A stretch of 64,000 nt of DNA from JALNZU01 sp964463695 (GTDB lineage: Bacteria > Bacteroidota > Bacteroidia > Bacteroidales > F082): positions 97,484 to 161,483 of the forward strand of contig CAYXCZ010000003.1 in NCBI GenBank assembly GCA_964463695.1, given 5' to 3'. Within the stretch, counting starts at the first letter, position 1, and every line of letters begins with the position of its first letter. Positions 34,477-43,652 of this stretch are shown here, piece after piece. The notes below the pieces were generated by a model. The model did no database searches. It was given only the letters and a program-made list of their open reading frames with translations, and was not told the origin of the DNA. Position numbers and translations under genes: made by a program.

Positions 34477-35853
34477 CTATTCCTTTTTGAGCAGTTTAAT
34501 CAGCCGGCCGATGTGATATTCAAGATTTTGACTAACAGGAGGTGCAGGAGTCATAGCAATTCGTCCGTCAGGGAACAGCAGCACATATTCCGGAAAAACT
34601 TTGATATTATATCGCTCATAAACAAGAACATCGTCTCCGGTATGAAACAGCTGCCAGCTAAGTTTATTTGAAGTCATGAAATTTTGGGTCGCTTTGTAGG
34701 CGTCATGTGTCGTAATAATCAACACGTTTATGTCGGTTCCAAACTTTTCAGTAATACCGGAAAAATCAAGTATTTCTTTCTTACAAACCTCGCAGTCATT
34801 CTTAACAAAAAGAGCTACTATCAAAGCGTTTGTTGGCATATTAAATTCAAAAATTCCTTTAGAGTCATATAATTTCAATGGAGGAGACGGTGTGCCCGGC
34901 GACAAGTAAGCTCTTCTCTTCAGAATATTCTCCGCTATGATTTTGTGCTGATTATAAGCTGATTGTGTTGCTATTTGCTGAAGTACCCTGCTGATGGATC
35001 CTGAATAGAAGGCGGGGTTATAATAGTTGGCATTTAGGTGAAATAGCAACACCAACTCCCTGAACTGATCACTTTCTGTCATTAAAGGATCTGATACAAC
35101 CATCATTTTCAATGCAAAAAAACCTTGGTTTACAGCTTCTACCAAAGCATCAAAAGGAATTTGCTTGTTTCCGCTTGTAAAATAATCACCAAAATATTGG
35201 TCAATCATTGCCATATACTCCGGGTTGTCATATTGAATGATTCTGGATTTAAAAAAGGTAGCATAGATTTGTTGAGGTGTCATTTTTTTTATTGCAGGGG
35301 CAAGGGAAGACACCTTGTAGAATTGATAATTTTGTAAAAATGGATCTATTGTTTTAGGCAAAGCATTTGATAGTGCCAATTGAAGACTATCTAAATAACG
35401 AGCTTGTCCGAATCGTTGTATTTGATTGAAATACTTGATAACAAATGTATTATAAACAAAATTGATTGTTTCGTAATGCTTTTGAAGACCTGAATCTGTC
35501 GTTTTTTTCATCTCGATCACCATTGGCTGCGGGTCGAAATATGAGTTTTGATTTTCAGAGGTGATCGTCAAAGCAACCTCGTATTCAGCACCGGGCTGTA
35601 AGACGATTGGAACCCTATTCAAGCCAATAGCAATTTCAGCTATCTCAATTTTTCCGACTTCAACACTTATTTGAAAACTACCCTTGAAATCAGTTGAAGA
35701 GGTTGCAAGCACTTTTTCCAATCCTGAAACAAAGTCTTCTTTTACAATGATACGGACAGGTTTTACCGGCGAAACTGAACTTCCCTTGATGGTAACATTT
35801 TGAGAAACAACACCTAAATGGGTAAATAACAACAAAAAAACAAGTAAACGCAT
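34477..35853 (-). CDS. Secreted thioredoxin-like (TlpA-type) protein
   Basis: 458 residues: signal peptide (1-17), an N-terminal beta domain (about 20-110), a long helical DUF-like middle, and a C-terminal thioredoxin fold with CEVC redox site (NDCEVCKKE, about 354-362) and the cis-Pro region VFPEYVLLFPDG. Typical Bacteroidota periplasmic thiol protein. The exact partner is unknown. It is 36 bases after coaD on the same strand, so an operon is possible. Confidence 0.82.
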   Translation of the reverse strand: MRLLVFLLLFTHLGVVSQNVTIKGSSVSPVKPVRIIVKEDFVSGLEKVLATSSTDFKGSFQISVEVGKIEIAEIAIGLNRVPIVLQPGAEYEVALTITSENQNSYFDPQPMVIEMKKTTDSGLQKHYETINFVYNTFVIKYFNQIQRFGQARYLDSLQLALSNALPKTIDPFLQNYQFYKVSSLAPAIKKMTPQQIYATFFKSRIIQYDNPEYMAMIDQYFGDYFTSGNKQIPFDALVEAVNQGFFALKMMVVSDPLMTESDQFRELVLLFHLNANYYNPAFYSGSISRVLQQIATQSAYNQHKIIAENILKRRAYLSPGTPSPPLKLYDSKGIFEFNMPTNALIVALFVKNDCEVCKKEILDFSGITEKFGTDINVLIITTHDAYKATQNFMTSNKLSWQLFHTGDDVLVYERYNIKVFPEYVLLFPDGRIAMTPAPPVSQNLEYHIGRLIKLLKKE

Positions 35854-35889
35854 GTGGATTCCATTTGGTTACAAACGAATTATTTTCGT

Positions 35890-36351
35890 TTATAGTGTCA
35901 ATTTGATTCCTTTTGGGATAAAGTTACTTACATCTCCTCCATTTCTGAATACATCTCTTATAATGCTGGAAGTGATAGGAGTTAATTCCGGCGAAGTAAG
36001 CATAAAAACGGTTTCAACCTCAGGAGTAAGAATTTTATTTACCTGACCAATACCACGCTCGAACTCGAAATCTGCCGAAGTGCGTAACCCACGTAAAATA
36101 TATCCTGCTTCTACTTTCTTACAAAAATCAACAGTAAGCCCCTCATACTCCATCACTTTAACTTTTGGGAAATCCCGAAACACTTCCTCGATCCATTGTT
36201 TTCGAAACGAAGAGGGGAAAAAATAATTCTTTTGAGAATTATTACCAATGGCAATAATTATTTCATCAAACAAAGGCAAGGCTCTTTTCACAAGTGCCTC
36301 ATGACCAAGTGTTACAGGATCAAACGAACCGGGGAAAACTGCTCTTTTCAT
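35890..36351 (-). CDS. coaD: Pantetheine-phosphate adenylyltransferase
   Basis: CoaD makes dephospho-CoA from 4'-phosphopantetheine. 153 residues from the ATG at 36351 (a TTG three codons upstream is unlikely). Motifs: MKRAVFPGSFDPVTLGHE with the TxGH nucleotide-binding site, YILRGLRT and the SSxIR motif near the end (ITSSIIRD). Length is normal. Confidence 0.97.
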   Translation of the reverse strand: MKRAVFPGSFDPVTLGHEALVKRALPLFDEIIIAIGNNSQKNYFFPSSFRKQWIEEVFRDFPKVKVMEYEGLTVDFCKKVEAGYILRGLRTSADFEFERGIGQVNKILTPEVETVFMLTSPELTPITSSIIRDVFRNGGDVSNFIPKGIKLTL

Positions 36352-36363
36352 ATATTTCAACTA

Positions 36364-37005
36364 TTATATCTTTTCATGTTTTAAAGATGACAGGAGTAAA
36401 TTACCTAAAACTTCCTGCACCGAGCGATATGACTGACTTAAAACAAATGGCATCTCGGCGTTATCGATCCATTTTGATTGCGTAATACCTTCAGATAATT
36501 GCGGTTTAGGCGATTTATTGCCATTATAAAACATCTCATACCAGCATGTGTGTTTCATATACCAACTACCTTTCATGAAATAACAATGCCAGGTATCAGG
36601 CAACTTCATACCCACTTGCATTTCGCTTAATCCCGTTTCTTCTTCAACCTCACGAAGAGCAGTCTGCAGGTGAACTTCGCCCGGATCAACATGACCCTTA
36701 GGCAAATCCCAGAATTGATTTCGATAGATAAAAAGGATGTCACCTTTTTCATTTTTGACTACCCCACCTGCCGCTTCTACTTGTTTCATGGAAGGTATCC
36801 ATGCACTAAAAAATAAATAAGGATTAGCTTCACTACTTATTATCAAATCGAAAGATATCAATCCCTTTAACCAATCGGTGATTAATGCAGATGATGGAGG
36901 CATGAAATCAGTCGTTTTATACTTAGGAAAAGCTCCATTTAACGACATTTCACTATCCTGATTTACCAGTGTAATACTTCTGCTTTCACAAAAAACTTTA
37001 TACAT
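36364..37005 (-). CDS. Nudix hydrolase
   Basis: 213 residues from ATG at 37005. The Nudix box is complete: GHVDPGEVHLQTALREVEEETGL (GX5EX7REUXEEXGU pattern). The start at 37005 (MYKVF) fits related Bacteroidota proteins; an upstream in-frame ATG at 37014 would overlap the pyrE start codon (CATG). The substrate is unknown. It is divergent from pyrE and 12 bases before coaD on the same strand. Confidence 0.88.
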   Translation of the reverse strand: MYKVFCESRSITLVNQDSEMSLNGAFPKYKTTDFMPPSSALITDWLKGLISFDLIISSEANPYLFFSAWIPSMKQVEAAGGVVKNEKGDILFIYRNQFWDLPKGHVDPGEVHLQTALREVEEETGLSEMQVGMKLPDTWHCYFMKGSWYMKHTCWYEMFYNGNKSPKPQLSEGITQSKWIDNAEMPFVLSQSYRSVQEVLGNLLLSSLKHEKI

Positions 37006-37008
37006 TTG
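37001..37008 (+). promoter_or_regulatory. TAnnTTTG box abutting the pyrE start
   Basis: TACATTTG lies 5 bases before the pyrE ATG. If used, the mRNA would be leaderless or nearly so. No clear -33 TTG. Confidence 0.3.
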
Positions 37009-37012
37009 CTCC

Positions 37013-37663
37013 ATGAAAAATAATGATCAATCGACACTAGCCCTCGCAGGTTTTCTTTTGCAAATTAAAGCAATTAAACTCAATCCTGCCAAACCATTTA
37101 CCTGGGCATCAGGATTAAAAAGTCCGATTTATTGCGACAACCGTATTACGCTATCATATCCTAAAATACGTACACACATCCGACAGGAATTTGTACGCTT
37201 GATTCTCGAAAAATACGAAAAACCAGATCTAATTGTTGGTGTCGCTACCGGAGGAATTGCTCAGGGAGCGCTTGTAGCTCAGGAACTTGGACTTCCTTTT
37301 GCATATGTTAGGTCAGAAAAAAAGTCACATGGTCTTACGAACATGATTGAAGGTGTGGTGGAAACAGGTCAATCAGTCGTTGTTATCGAAGATCTTATTT
37401 CAACAGGTGGGAGCAGTTTAAAGGCTGTTGAGGCTCTTAGGGAGCGTGGCGCAACTGTAAAAGGAATGATGGCTATTTTCACTTATGGTATGAAAGCTGC
37501 TTCAGAAAGTTTTTTGAAATCTGATTGTGAACTCACAACTCTTACCGATTTTGAAACTTTGCTTCAGCAAGCAGCTGAAGAAAATTATATCAATGAAGAT
37601 GAGTTACGCTCGCTTATGGAGTGGAAAATGGACCCTAAAGCATGGAGCGACGCTCGAATATAG
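37013..37663 (+). CDS. pyrE: Orotate phosphoribosyltransferase
   Basis: 216 residues: PRPP-binding motif VVVIEDLISTGGSSLKA, catalytic-loop region RSEKKSHG and the substrate loop SGLKSPIYCDNR. Makes OMP in pyrimidine synthesis. Divergent from the Nudix gene with start codons 8 bases apart or less. A SRPBCC gene follows at 18 bases, the usual Bacteroidota order. Confidence 0.97.
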   Translation: MKNNDQSTLALAGFLLQIKAIKLNPAKPFTWASGLKSPIYCDNRITLSYPKIRTHIRQEFVRLILEKYEKPDLIVGVATGGIAQGALVAQELGLPFAYVRSEKKSHGLTNMIEGVVETGQSVVVIEDLISTGGSSLKAVEALRERGATVKGMMAIFTYGMKAASESFLKSDCELTTLTDFETLLQQAAEENYINEDELRSLMEWKMDPKAWSDARI

Positions 37664-37681
37664 TACCTAAAACCAAAAAAA

Positions 37682-38080
37682 ATGAATATCTCAAGTAATT
37701 GGAAAGAAATTAAAGGAAGCACCGGGCAAGTTTACAGTTTTGTTAGTGACCTCAGCAATATGGGTGACCTGATGCCTGAGCAAGTGGTGAACTGGAAAGC
37801 TGAAAAGGATCGCTGTTCGTTCACAGTCAAGGGAATGACTAGCCTCAGCCTTCGTATCGAAGAACAAATTCCTGAAAAACGCATTCGATTGGTTCCCGAT
37901 GGCAAATCACCTTTTGAGTTTGAATTACTGCTTCATCTGCGCGAAAAAACACCCCAAACATCCGAATCAATGGTTGAGATAGCCGCAGAGCTCAATCCTA
38001 TGATGGCCATGATGGCAAAGCGTCCCCTTCAAAATTTGGTTGATATTATTGCTGAAAAACTGAGTCAGAAGTCGTTTTAG
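37682..38080 (+). CDS. SRPBCC/START-like family protein
   Basis: 132 residues of a helix-grip fold (VYSFVSDLSNMGDLMPEQVVNW, then beta-strands and a long C-terminal helix). Such proteins bind hydrophobic ligands; function unassigned. It follows pyrE by 18 bases and is convergent with birA (6-base gap). Confidence 0.8.
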   Translation: MNISSNWKEIKGSTGQVYSFVSDLSNMGDLMPEQVVNWKAEKDRCSFTVKGMTSLSLRIEEQIPEKRIRLVPDGKSPFEFELLLHLREKTPQTSESMVEIAAELNPMMAMMAKRPLQNLVDIIAEKLSQKSF

Positions 38081-38086
38081 TACCCT

Positions 38087-38836
38087 CTATTGTGATTGAT
38101 GAATAAATTCAACTTCTTTTAAATCACAGCTAATCAGTTTATTTTCTTGTGTTTTCAGCAGTAAATGACCATAAGAAGTAACATTTTCGATTTTTGCTTT
38201 GATCACTTTTCCATCGTGGTAATAGTCAGCCATTTGTTGAAAATACAGCAAATTCTGAAGGTATTTTTGATCCAAAGCTTTAATATTGCGTTTAAGTTGT
38301 GAAAAGTTGCTTTGTAAATGAATTAAAAGTTCGTTTAATATTTGTTCACAATCCAAATCATTTCCAACAATTTGAGACATAGAAATGGGATTTGGTATAG
38401 TTGAGGGAAATATTTTTTCGTTCACATTCAAACCGATACCAATGATAGAATAATCCATTTTATTGCCACTAATCATGTTTTTGATCAAAATGCCAGCGAG
38501 TTTATTATTTCTCCAATAAAGATCATTAGGCCATTTTATAGCCAAATCGCTTGGCTCTTTTATGTACATTCTTAGCGTTTCAAGAAGTGCCAGTGACACA
38601 GCTTTAGTAATAACAAACTGATCTTCAGGTTGTATGAAATCAAGATTAAGGCCAATACTCACCAAAAGGTTTTGTGCTTTGCTACTATGCCATGTGTTTC
38701 TCTGAAGCCCTTTTCCATCTGTTTGAAACAGTGCCCTGACCACCAATCCATCTAAAGCGTTATTGGCTAAATACATCTCATTCACAAAAGCATTTGTGGA
38801 ATCGATTTCTTCTTTTAAAATTACATCAAACTTCAT
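38087..38836 (-). CDS. birA: Biotin--acetyl-CoA-carboxylase ligase (class I, no DNA-binding domain)
   Basis: 249 residues: biotin-binding TDGKGLQRNTWHSSKAQNLLVS region (with the GRGRxGR site written here as GKGLQRN), IKWPNDLY and KLAGILIKNM. Lacking the N-terminal helix-turn-helix, it is an enzyme only. A -7 box (TATTTTTG, complement of 38864-38871) lies about 30 bases upstream. Divergent from rsfS. Confidence 0.95.
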   Translation of the reverse strand: MKFDVILKEEIDSTNAFVNEMYLANNALDGLVVRALFQTDGKGLQRNTWHSSKAQNLLVSIGLNLDFIQPEDQFVITKAVSLALLETLRMYIKEPSDLAIKWPNDLYWRNNKLAGILIKNMISGNKMDYSIIGIGLNVNEKIFPSTIPNPISMSQIVGNDLDCEQILNELLIHLQSNFSQLKRNIKALDQKYLQNLLYFQQMADYYHDGKVIKAKIENVTSYGHLLLKTQENKLISCDLKEVEFIHQSQ

Positions 38837-38945
38837 GACTAATCAGACACTTTATATCTTTAGCAAAAATAAACAAAGCAAGGTATAAAAAACATGACCT
38901 TTTGACAGTAAAAAACATATCCATCCATTATGAACCAAAATTGCC

Positions 38946-38953
38946 TAATTTTG
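38946..38953 (+). promoter_or_regulatory. Predicted -7 box of the rsfS-ftsH operon
   Basis: TAATTTTG fits TAnnTTTG, 22 bases before the rsfS ATG. No TTG at the usual -33 distance. Confidence 0.45.
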
Positions 38954-38975
38954 TTGATTGTTTTAAATAGAAAAA

Positions 38976-39347
38976 ATGAGAAAAAGACATCAAACTGAAA
39001 ACACAGAAGAAATCCTGCAAACCATTATAAACACCATGCAGGAAAAGAAGGGACATGAGATTATCAGTCTGAATTTAAAGAAAATACATGCATCTGTTAC
39101 TGACTATTTTGTTATTTGTCATGGTAGTTCACGCACACAAGTTGATGCAATTGCATCGAACATTGTGGATGATGTTAGTGTTAAATGTGGACACCGACCA
39201 TATAACAAAGAAGGATTTGAAAATGCGGAATGGATTTTGATTGACTACGTTGACGTAGTAGTACATGTTTTTCTTGATACCACCCGGAATTTCTATCAAT
39301 TGGAAAAACTTTGGGCCGATGCTGAGAAAAAAAGCTATGAAGAATAA
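38976..39347 (+). CDS. rsfS: Ribosomal silencing factor RsfS
   Basis: 123 residues of the Iojap/RsfS family (SLNLKKIHASVTDYFVICHGSS, GWILIDYVDVVVHVF-like region). Binds L14 and blocks subunit joining in starvation. First gene of the rsfS-ftsH-LUD-cdsA-psd run. Confidence 0.95.
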   Translation: MRKRHQTENTEEILQTIINTMQEKKGHEIISLNLKKIHASVTDYFVICHGSSRTQVDAIASNIVDDVSVKCGHRPYNKEGFENAEWILIDYVDVVVHVFLDTTRNFYQLEKLWADAEKKSYEE

Positions 39348-39380
39348 GACAGAGAATTAATTATTTGTATAAAAGTTTTC

Positions 39381-41405
39381 ATGAAGAAAGAAAAAAAAGA
39401 CACCCCAATACCTCCGATACCTCCAAAACCTCAAAAAGACGACAATACGAAGCCGAAATTCAATGTCTATTGGGTTTATGGTTTACTAGCGGTTGTTTTC
39501 TTGGCATTACAATTTTATAATTGGGACGCTGGTGCTAAACGTATCGATAAAGGCGAATTGATAAAAATGCTTCAAGAGCAGGATGTTGAGCGTATTGATT
39601 TGGTAAACAAAGAGATAGCAGAAATTTTTATTAAAGCAGACAAACTTCCCAAATACCTTGAAAAAGATTCTCAAGGGAAAACAACAGATCGCAGTTTTGG
39701 AGTTGCACAGCCCAATTTTGTTTATCAGATTGGCGAAGTAGGTACTTTTGAAGAGGACCTCCGCAGAGCTCAAGAAACTATCGACACCCCTGTTTACGCA
39801 AACAATGTTAACAGAAGAAATTGGAGTTCGGAGATTTTTGGATGGATTCTTCCTGTACTATTATTAGTAGGAGTTTGGTTTTTCATCATGCGAATGATGA
39901 GTCGCGGTGGCGGTGGCGCTGGCGGACAAATTTTCAATATCGGAAAATCAAAGGCTCAACTTTTCGACAAAAACACCAATGTTAATGTCACTTTCAAAGA
40001 TGTGGCAGGACTTGAAGAAGCAAAAGTTGAAATAATAGAAATAGTAGATTTTCTTAAAAACCCGGAAAAATACACAAAACTTGGAGGTAAAATCCCAAAA
40101 GGTGTACTACTTGTAGGCCCTCCCGGAACGGGTAAAACATTGCTTGCCAAATCAGTAGCTGGCGAAGCACACGTTCCGTTTTTCTCTATTGCGGGTTCAG
40201 ATTTTGTTGAAATGTTTGTCGGAGTTGGAGCCTCTCGTGTTCGCGACCTTTTCAAACAGGCCAAAGAAAAAGCCCCATGTATCATCTTTATTGATGAAAT
40301 TGATGCTATCGGAAGAGCAAGAGGTAAAAACCCTGCTACAGGAGCTAATGATGAACGCGAAAATACGCTTAACCAACTACTTACCGAGATGGATGGTTTT
40401 GGAACCAACTCCGGTGTAATTATTTTAGCTGCAACTAACAGAGCTGATATTCTTGACCGAGCGCTCATGCGTGCAGGCCGCTTCGACCGTCAAATTTATG
40501 TTGAACTACCTGATCTTGAAGGAAGAAAAGAGATTTTTGATGTGCATATGCGCCCATTAAAATTGGACGGAAGTGTTGACAAAGAATTTTTAGCCAAACA
40601 AACACCCGGATTCTCCGGCGCCGATATTGCTAACGTTTGCAATGAGGCTGCACTAATAGCAGCTCGACATAACCATGATTCTATCAACAAACAGGATTTC
40701 ATGGATGCCATTGACCGCATTGTTGGAGGCCTCGAAAAAAAGAATAAAATCATCTCTCCAAAAGAAAAGAAAGTAGTGGCTTTCCACGAAGCAGGACATG
40801 CCACAGCAAGCTGGCTTCTTGAATATGCTCACCCTTTGGTTAAAGTTACCATTGTTCCTCGTGGAAAATCACTTGGAGCTGCATGGTATCTACCTGAGGA
40901 AAGAAGCATTACTACCTACGAGCAAATGTTTGATGAATTGGTTGCAACTCTTGGTGGAAGAGCAGCTGAGCAAGTTGTGTTTGGGAAAATTTCTACCGGA
41001 GCGCTTAACGATCTCGAAAAAGTTACTAAACAAGCTTATGCTATGGTAACATACTATGGCTTAAGTAAAAAAGTAGGGAATCTCAGCTTTTACGACTCAA
41101 CTGGTCAACAAGAGTATGCATTTAATAAACCCTTCAGTGAAAAAACTAATGAGGTGATTGATGCTGAAATTAGCCAGATCGTTGAAGCAGCCTATGCCAA
41201 AGCTGTTCAGATACTCACTGATAACAAAGAAGGGCTAACCCAACTTGCGAATAAGTTACTTGAAAAAGAAGTTATTTTTGGCGAAGATTTGGAAGCTATT
41301 TTCGGAAAACGTCAATGGGCAAAAGAAGAAATAGCACAACATGTTGTAAACGGAACTGAATATCAGGAACAACCTGCGACTCCACCAACAGCAGCTACAG
41401 AATGA
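39381..41405 (+). CDS. ftsH: ATP-dependent zinc metalloprotease FtsH
   Basis: 674 residues: two membrane helices (about 29-47 and 152-172) around a periplasmic domain, AAA domain with Walker A GPPGTGKT (246-253), Walker B FIDEIDAIG, SRH RADILDRALMRAGRFDR, and the protease site HEAGH (469-473). Degrades membrane and regulatory proteins. The N-terminal cytoplasmic tail is proline-rich. It is 33 bases after rsfS. Confidence 0.98.
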   Translation: MKKEKKDTPIPPIPPKPQKDDNTKPKFNVYWVYGLLAVVFLALQFYNWDAGAKRIDKGELIKMLQEQDVERIDLVNKEIAEIFIKADKLPKYLEKDSQGKTTDRSFGVAQPNFVYQIGEVGTFEEDLRRAQETIDTPVYANNVNRRNWSSEIFGWILPVLLLVGVWFFIMRMMSRGGGGAGGQIFNIGKSKAQLFDKNTNVNVTFKDVAGLEEAKVEIIEIVDFLKNPEKYTKLGGKIPKGVLLVGPPGTGKTLLAKSVAGEAHVPFFSIAGSDFVEMFVGVGASRVRDLFKQAKEKAPCIIFIDEIDAIGRARGKNPATGANDERENTLNQLLTEMDGFGTNSGVIILAATNRADILDRALMRAGRFDRQIYVELPDLEGRKEIFDVHMRPLKLDGSVDKEFLAKQTPGFSGADIANVCNEAALIAARHNHDSINKQDFMDAIDRIVGGLEKKNKIISPKEKKVVAFHEAGHATASWLLEYAHPLVKVTIVPRGKSLGAAWYLPEERSITTYEQMFDELVATLGGRAAEQVVFGKISTGALNDLEKVTKQAYAMVTYYGLSKKVGNLSFYDSTGQQEYAFNKPFSEKTNEVIDAEISQIVEAAYAKAVQILTDNKEGLTQLANKLLEKEVIFGEDLEAIFGKRQWAKEEIAQHVVNGTEYQEQPATPPTAATE

Positions 41406-41441
41406 TCGTAAAATGATTGTCAAATAAATTCACCTGACACC

Positions 41442-42089
41442 ATGAAGGACGCAACTCCAAAAGAGCAGATAATGAGTAAAATCAGAAATGCTTTGATTGA
41501 AAAGACGGAAAATCCTTACCTTGAAAATGATGTGATTATTGATGTTATCAAATCAAGTGATCCTGATGAGGAACAAGAGGTGTTATTTGCCCAGGAATTG
41601 ATTGCCGTTGGAGGTAATTTCATCTATTGTGAAAACGAGCATAGCTTCCTTGATAATCTTGCCGATCTGATGCAAGATCGTGGATGGAAATCACTCTGGT
41701 GTCAGAATGAAAGGATTACGCAATTGCTTCACACGGCCGAGATACCTTATTTTAGCAAACTCGATCAGGCAACGGAATCTCTTGTTGGGATTACTACCTG
41801 CGAAAAACTCATCTCCCGAACAGGCACCATCCTTGTCTCAGATGCTGAAATTAGCAGTCGGGCAGCTTTTTCATACCCTGATATTCATCTGGTTGTTGCA
41901 TATAATTCACAGGTCACTCCTACTATTAAATCGGCACTTGTCAGCCTAAGAAATAAATATAGTGGTGTCTTGCCCTCTCAACTCACCTTTGTTACAGGAC
42001 CAAGTCGTACTGCTGACATTGAAAAAACACTTGTTAAAGGAGCGCATGGTCCAAAAGAATTATTTGTTTTTCTGATCGATGACTTTTAA
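41442..42089 (+). CDS. LUD-domain protein (LutC/DUF162-like)
   Basis: 215 residues with the LUD hallmark TGPSRTADIEKTLVKGAHGP near the C-terminus. The LUD family includes LutC and LutB of lactate utilisation, but this short form sits after ftsH in many Bacteroidota without lutAB, so the name should not be pressed. The function here is unknown. Confidence 0.82.
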   Translation: MKDATPKEQIMSKIRNALIEKTENPYLENDVIIDVIKSSDPDEEQEVLFAQELIAVGGNFIYCENEHSFLDNLADLMQDRGWKSLWCQNERITQLLHTAEIPYFSKLDQATESLVGITTCEKLISRTGTILVSDAEISSRAAFSYPDIHLVVAYNSQVTPTIKSALVSLRNKYSGVLPSQLTFVTGPSRTADIEKTLVKGAHGPKELFVFLIDDF

Positions 42090-42094
42090 CATTT

Positions 42095-42124
42095 TTGTTT
42101 AGAAGTCATTTTTTGATATGTTTG
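42095..42124 (+). promoter_or_regulatory. Predicted cdsA promoter
   Basis: TTG at 42095-42097 and TATGTTTG at 42117-42124 match both boxes with a 19-base spacer; the -7 box ends 30 bases before the ATG. cdsA can thus be transcribed apart from ftsH. Confidence 0.65.
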
Positions 42125-42154
42125 CATTTTACTTTTGGCACTAATGCCTGACAT

Positions 42155-42976
42155 ATGAACAATTTCCTTACCCGGACTTTTTACGGATTCCTTTTTGCTG
42201 TAGTGATGATCGGATCTATCATTCTCGGCATGAAACTGTTAGCTGCTTTAATGCTACTGATTGTTTTAACTGGTACACACGAGATGATCCGGTTGAACAA
42301 AAAAGTAAAACTCAGAAGTAACGATAGGTTTTTCATTTACATTACTTCGTTGTTTTTTTACGCAATTATTTCTTCAATCGCACTCGACTGGGTTGATCAA
42401 AAATCTTTTGTTCTCTTAATTCCGGCACTTTTGTTTCCGTTTATTCATGCACTATTTTCAAAACGCCTGCTATTAGCTGAAATAGCAACTATTTACTGGT
42501 CATCACTTTTATTTGTTGCCTTGCCGGCTTCCCTTATGCTACTTTACTACGATGAGAAATTTGTAGGATCAATGGCAGGGTATCCCTTACTTTTAATTGT
42601 TATTGTTTTCATCTGGATCAATGATATTTTCGCTTATCTCGTTGGTATTCAATTTGGAAAACACCGGCTTTATGAGCGAATCTCTCCTAAAAAAAGCTGG
42701 GAAGGAAGTATTGGAGGACTACTTTTTACACTAATAGCAGCCTGGTCATTAGCGCATTTTACTGATTTATTAGATCTCAATGACGCTTTGGTTATCGCCG
42801 TAATTGTAGTTGTAACAGGCAGTTTGGGCGATCTCATCGAATCCATGATAAAAAGGCAGGCTAATGTGAAAGATTCCGGGAAAATCTTACCTGGACATGG
42901 TGGTGTTCTTGATCGTTTTGATGCAGCTTTTTTTGCGATTCCATTTGTTTTTGTTTACCTGATAATGATTAACTAA
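42155..42976 (+). CDS. cdsA: Phosphatidate cytidylyltransferase
   Basis: CDP-diacylglycerol synthase, 273 residues, about seven to eight membrane helices, with signature SPKKSWEGSIGG and the C-terminal GDLIESMIKRQANVKDSG...LPGHGGVLDRFD. Supplies CDP-DAG to psd/pss. The psd start is 1 base after its stop. Confidence 0.95.
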   Translation: MNNFLTRTFYGFLFAVVMIGSIILGMKLLAALMLLIVLTGTHEMIRLNKKVKLRSNDRFFIYITSLFFYAIISSIALDWVDQKSFVLLIPALLFPFIHALFSKRLLLAEIATIYWSSLLFVALPASLMLLYYDEKFVGSMAGYPLLLIVIVFIWINDIFAYLVGIQFGKHRLYERISPKKSWEGSIGGLLFTLIAAWSLAHFTDLLDLNDALVIAVIVVVTGSLGDLIESMIKRQANVKDSGKILPGHGGVLDRFDAAFFAIPFVFVYLIMIN

Positions 42977-42977
42977 T

Positions 42978-43634
42978 ATGCATATTCACCCCAAAGGTTA
43001 TGGGATCATACTCTCAGTTTTTGCTCTGGTTATAGTGCTTGCTGCGATTTTATTTTGGATCGAGCCCGATTTTACTTTTATAACAACAGGTATTTATTCA
43101 TTATTGTTTTTGGTGATGCTTTGGACTATTAGTTTCTTCAGAGTTCCTCATCGCAAAGCAACCCTAACTGAAAACGCTGTTATTTCATCGGCCGATGGCA
43201 CAATCGTTGTTATAGAAGAAGTGCTTGAATCAGAGTATTTTAAAGATAAAAGGATTCAAATTTCTGTTTTCATGTCACCATTCAACGTGCATGTAAACTG
43301 GTTTCCAATGAATGGAAAGGTTAGCTATATGAAATACCATCCCGGGAAATTTCTCATAGCCAACCATCCGAAATCCTCTACCGAAAACGAACGCAATACA
43401 CTGGTAGTGAAGGATTCAAAAGGAAGGGAAGTGCTAATCCGCCAGGTTGCCGGAATGATGGCTCGTCGTATTGTTTGGTTCTGTAAAAAAGGTGATAAAT
43501 CTGAATTAGGCAAAGAGTTCGGATTGATTCGTTTTGGCTCCCGTGTAGATTTTTACGTACCGCTTGATGCCAATGTACAGGTAAAAATAGGTGATAAAGT
43601 TAAAGGCCAGATCACAGTTTTGGCAGAACTTTAA
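42978..43634 (+). CDS. psd: Phosphatidylserine decarboxylase (PSD-A/archaetidylserine type)
   Basis: 218 residues: two N-terminal membrane helices, then the decarboxylase domain with FMSPFNVHVNWFP and the self-cleavage region IRFGSRVD, where the pyruvoyl group forms at Ser. The short PSD-A class is usual in Bacteroidota. Makes phosphatidylethanolamine. Directly downstream of cdsA. Confidence 0.95.
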   Translation: MHIHPKGYGIILSVFALVIVLAAILFWIEPDFTFITTGIYSLLFLVMLWTISFFRVPHRKATLTENAVISSADGTIVVIEEVLESEYFKDKRIQISVFMSPFNVHVNWFPMNGKVSYMKYHPGKFLIANHPKSSTENERNTLVVKDSKGREVLIRQVAGMMARRIVWFCKKGDKSELGKEFGLIRFGSRVDFYVPLDANVQVKIGDKVKGQITVLAEL

Positions 43635-43652
43635 TTACATTAATTCAGGGTG

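Noticed and set aside
39956..40468. Minus-strand frame of 170 codons inside ftsH
   Set aside because: It lies wholly opposite the conserved AAA domain of ftsH; it is Ser/Ala-rich without recognisable features and is best explained as a shadow.
41442..42089. Lactate-utilisation operon from the LutC-like match
   Set aside because: No lutA or lutB beside it; the gene follows ftsH as it does in many Bacteroidota, so the pathway name is not supported.
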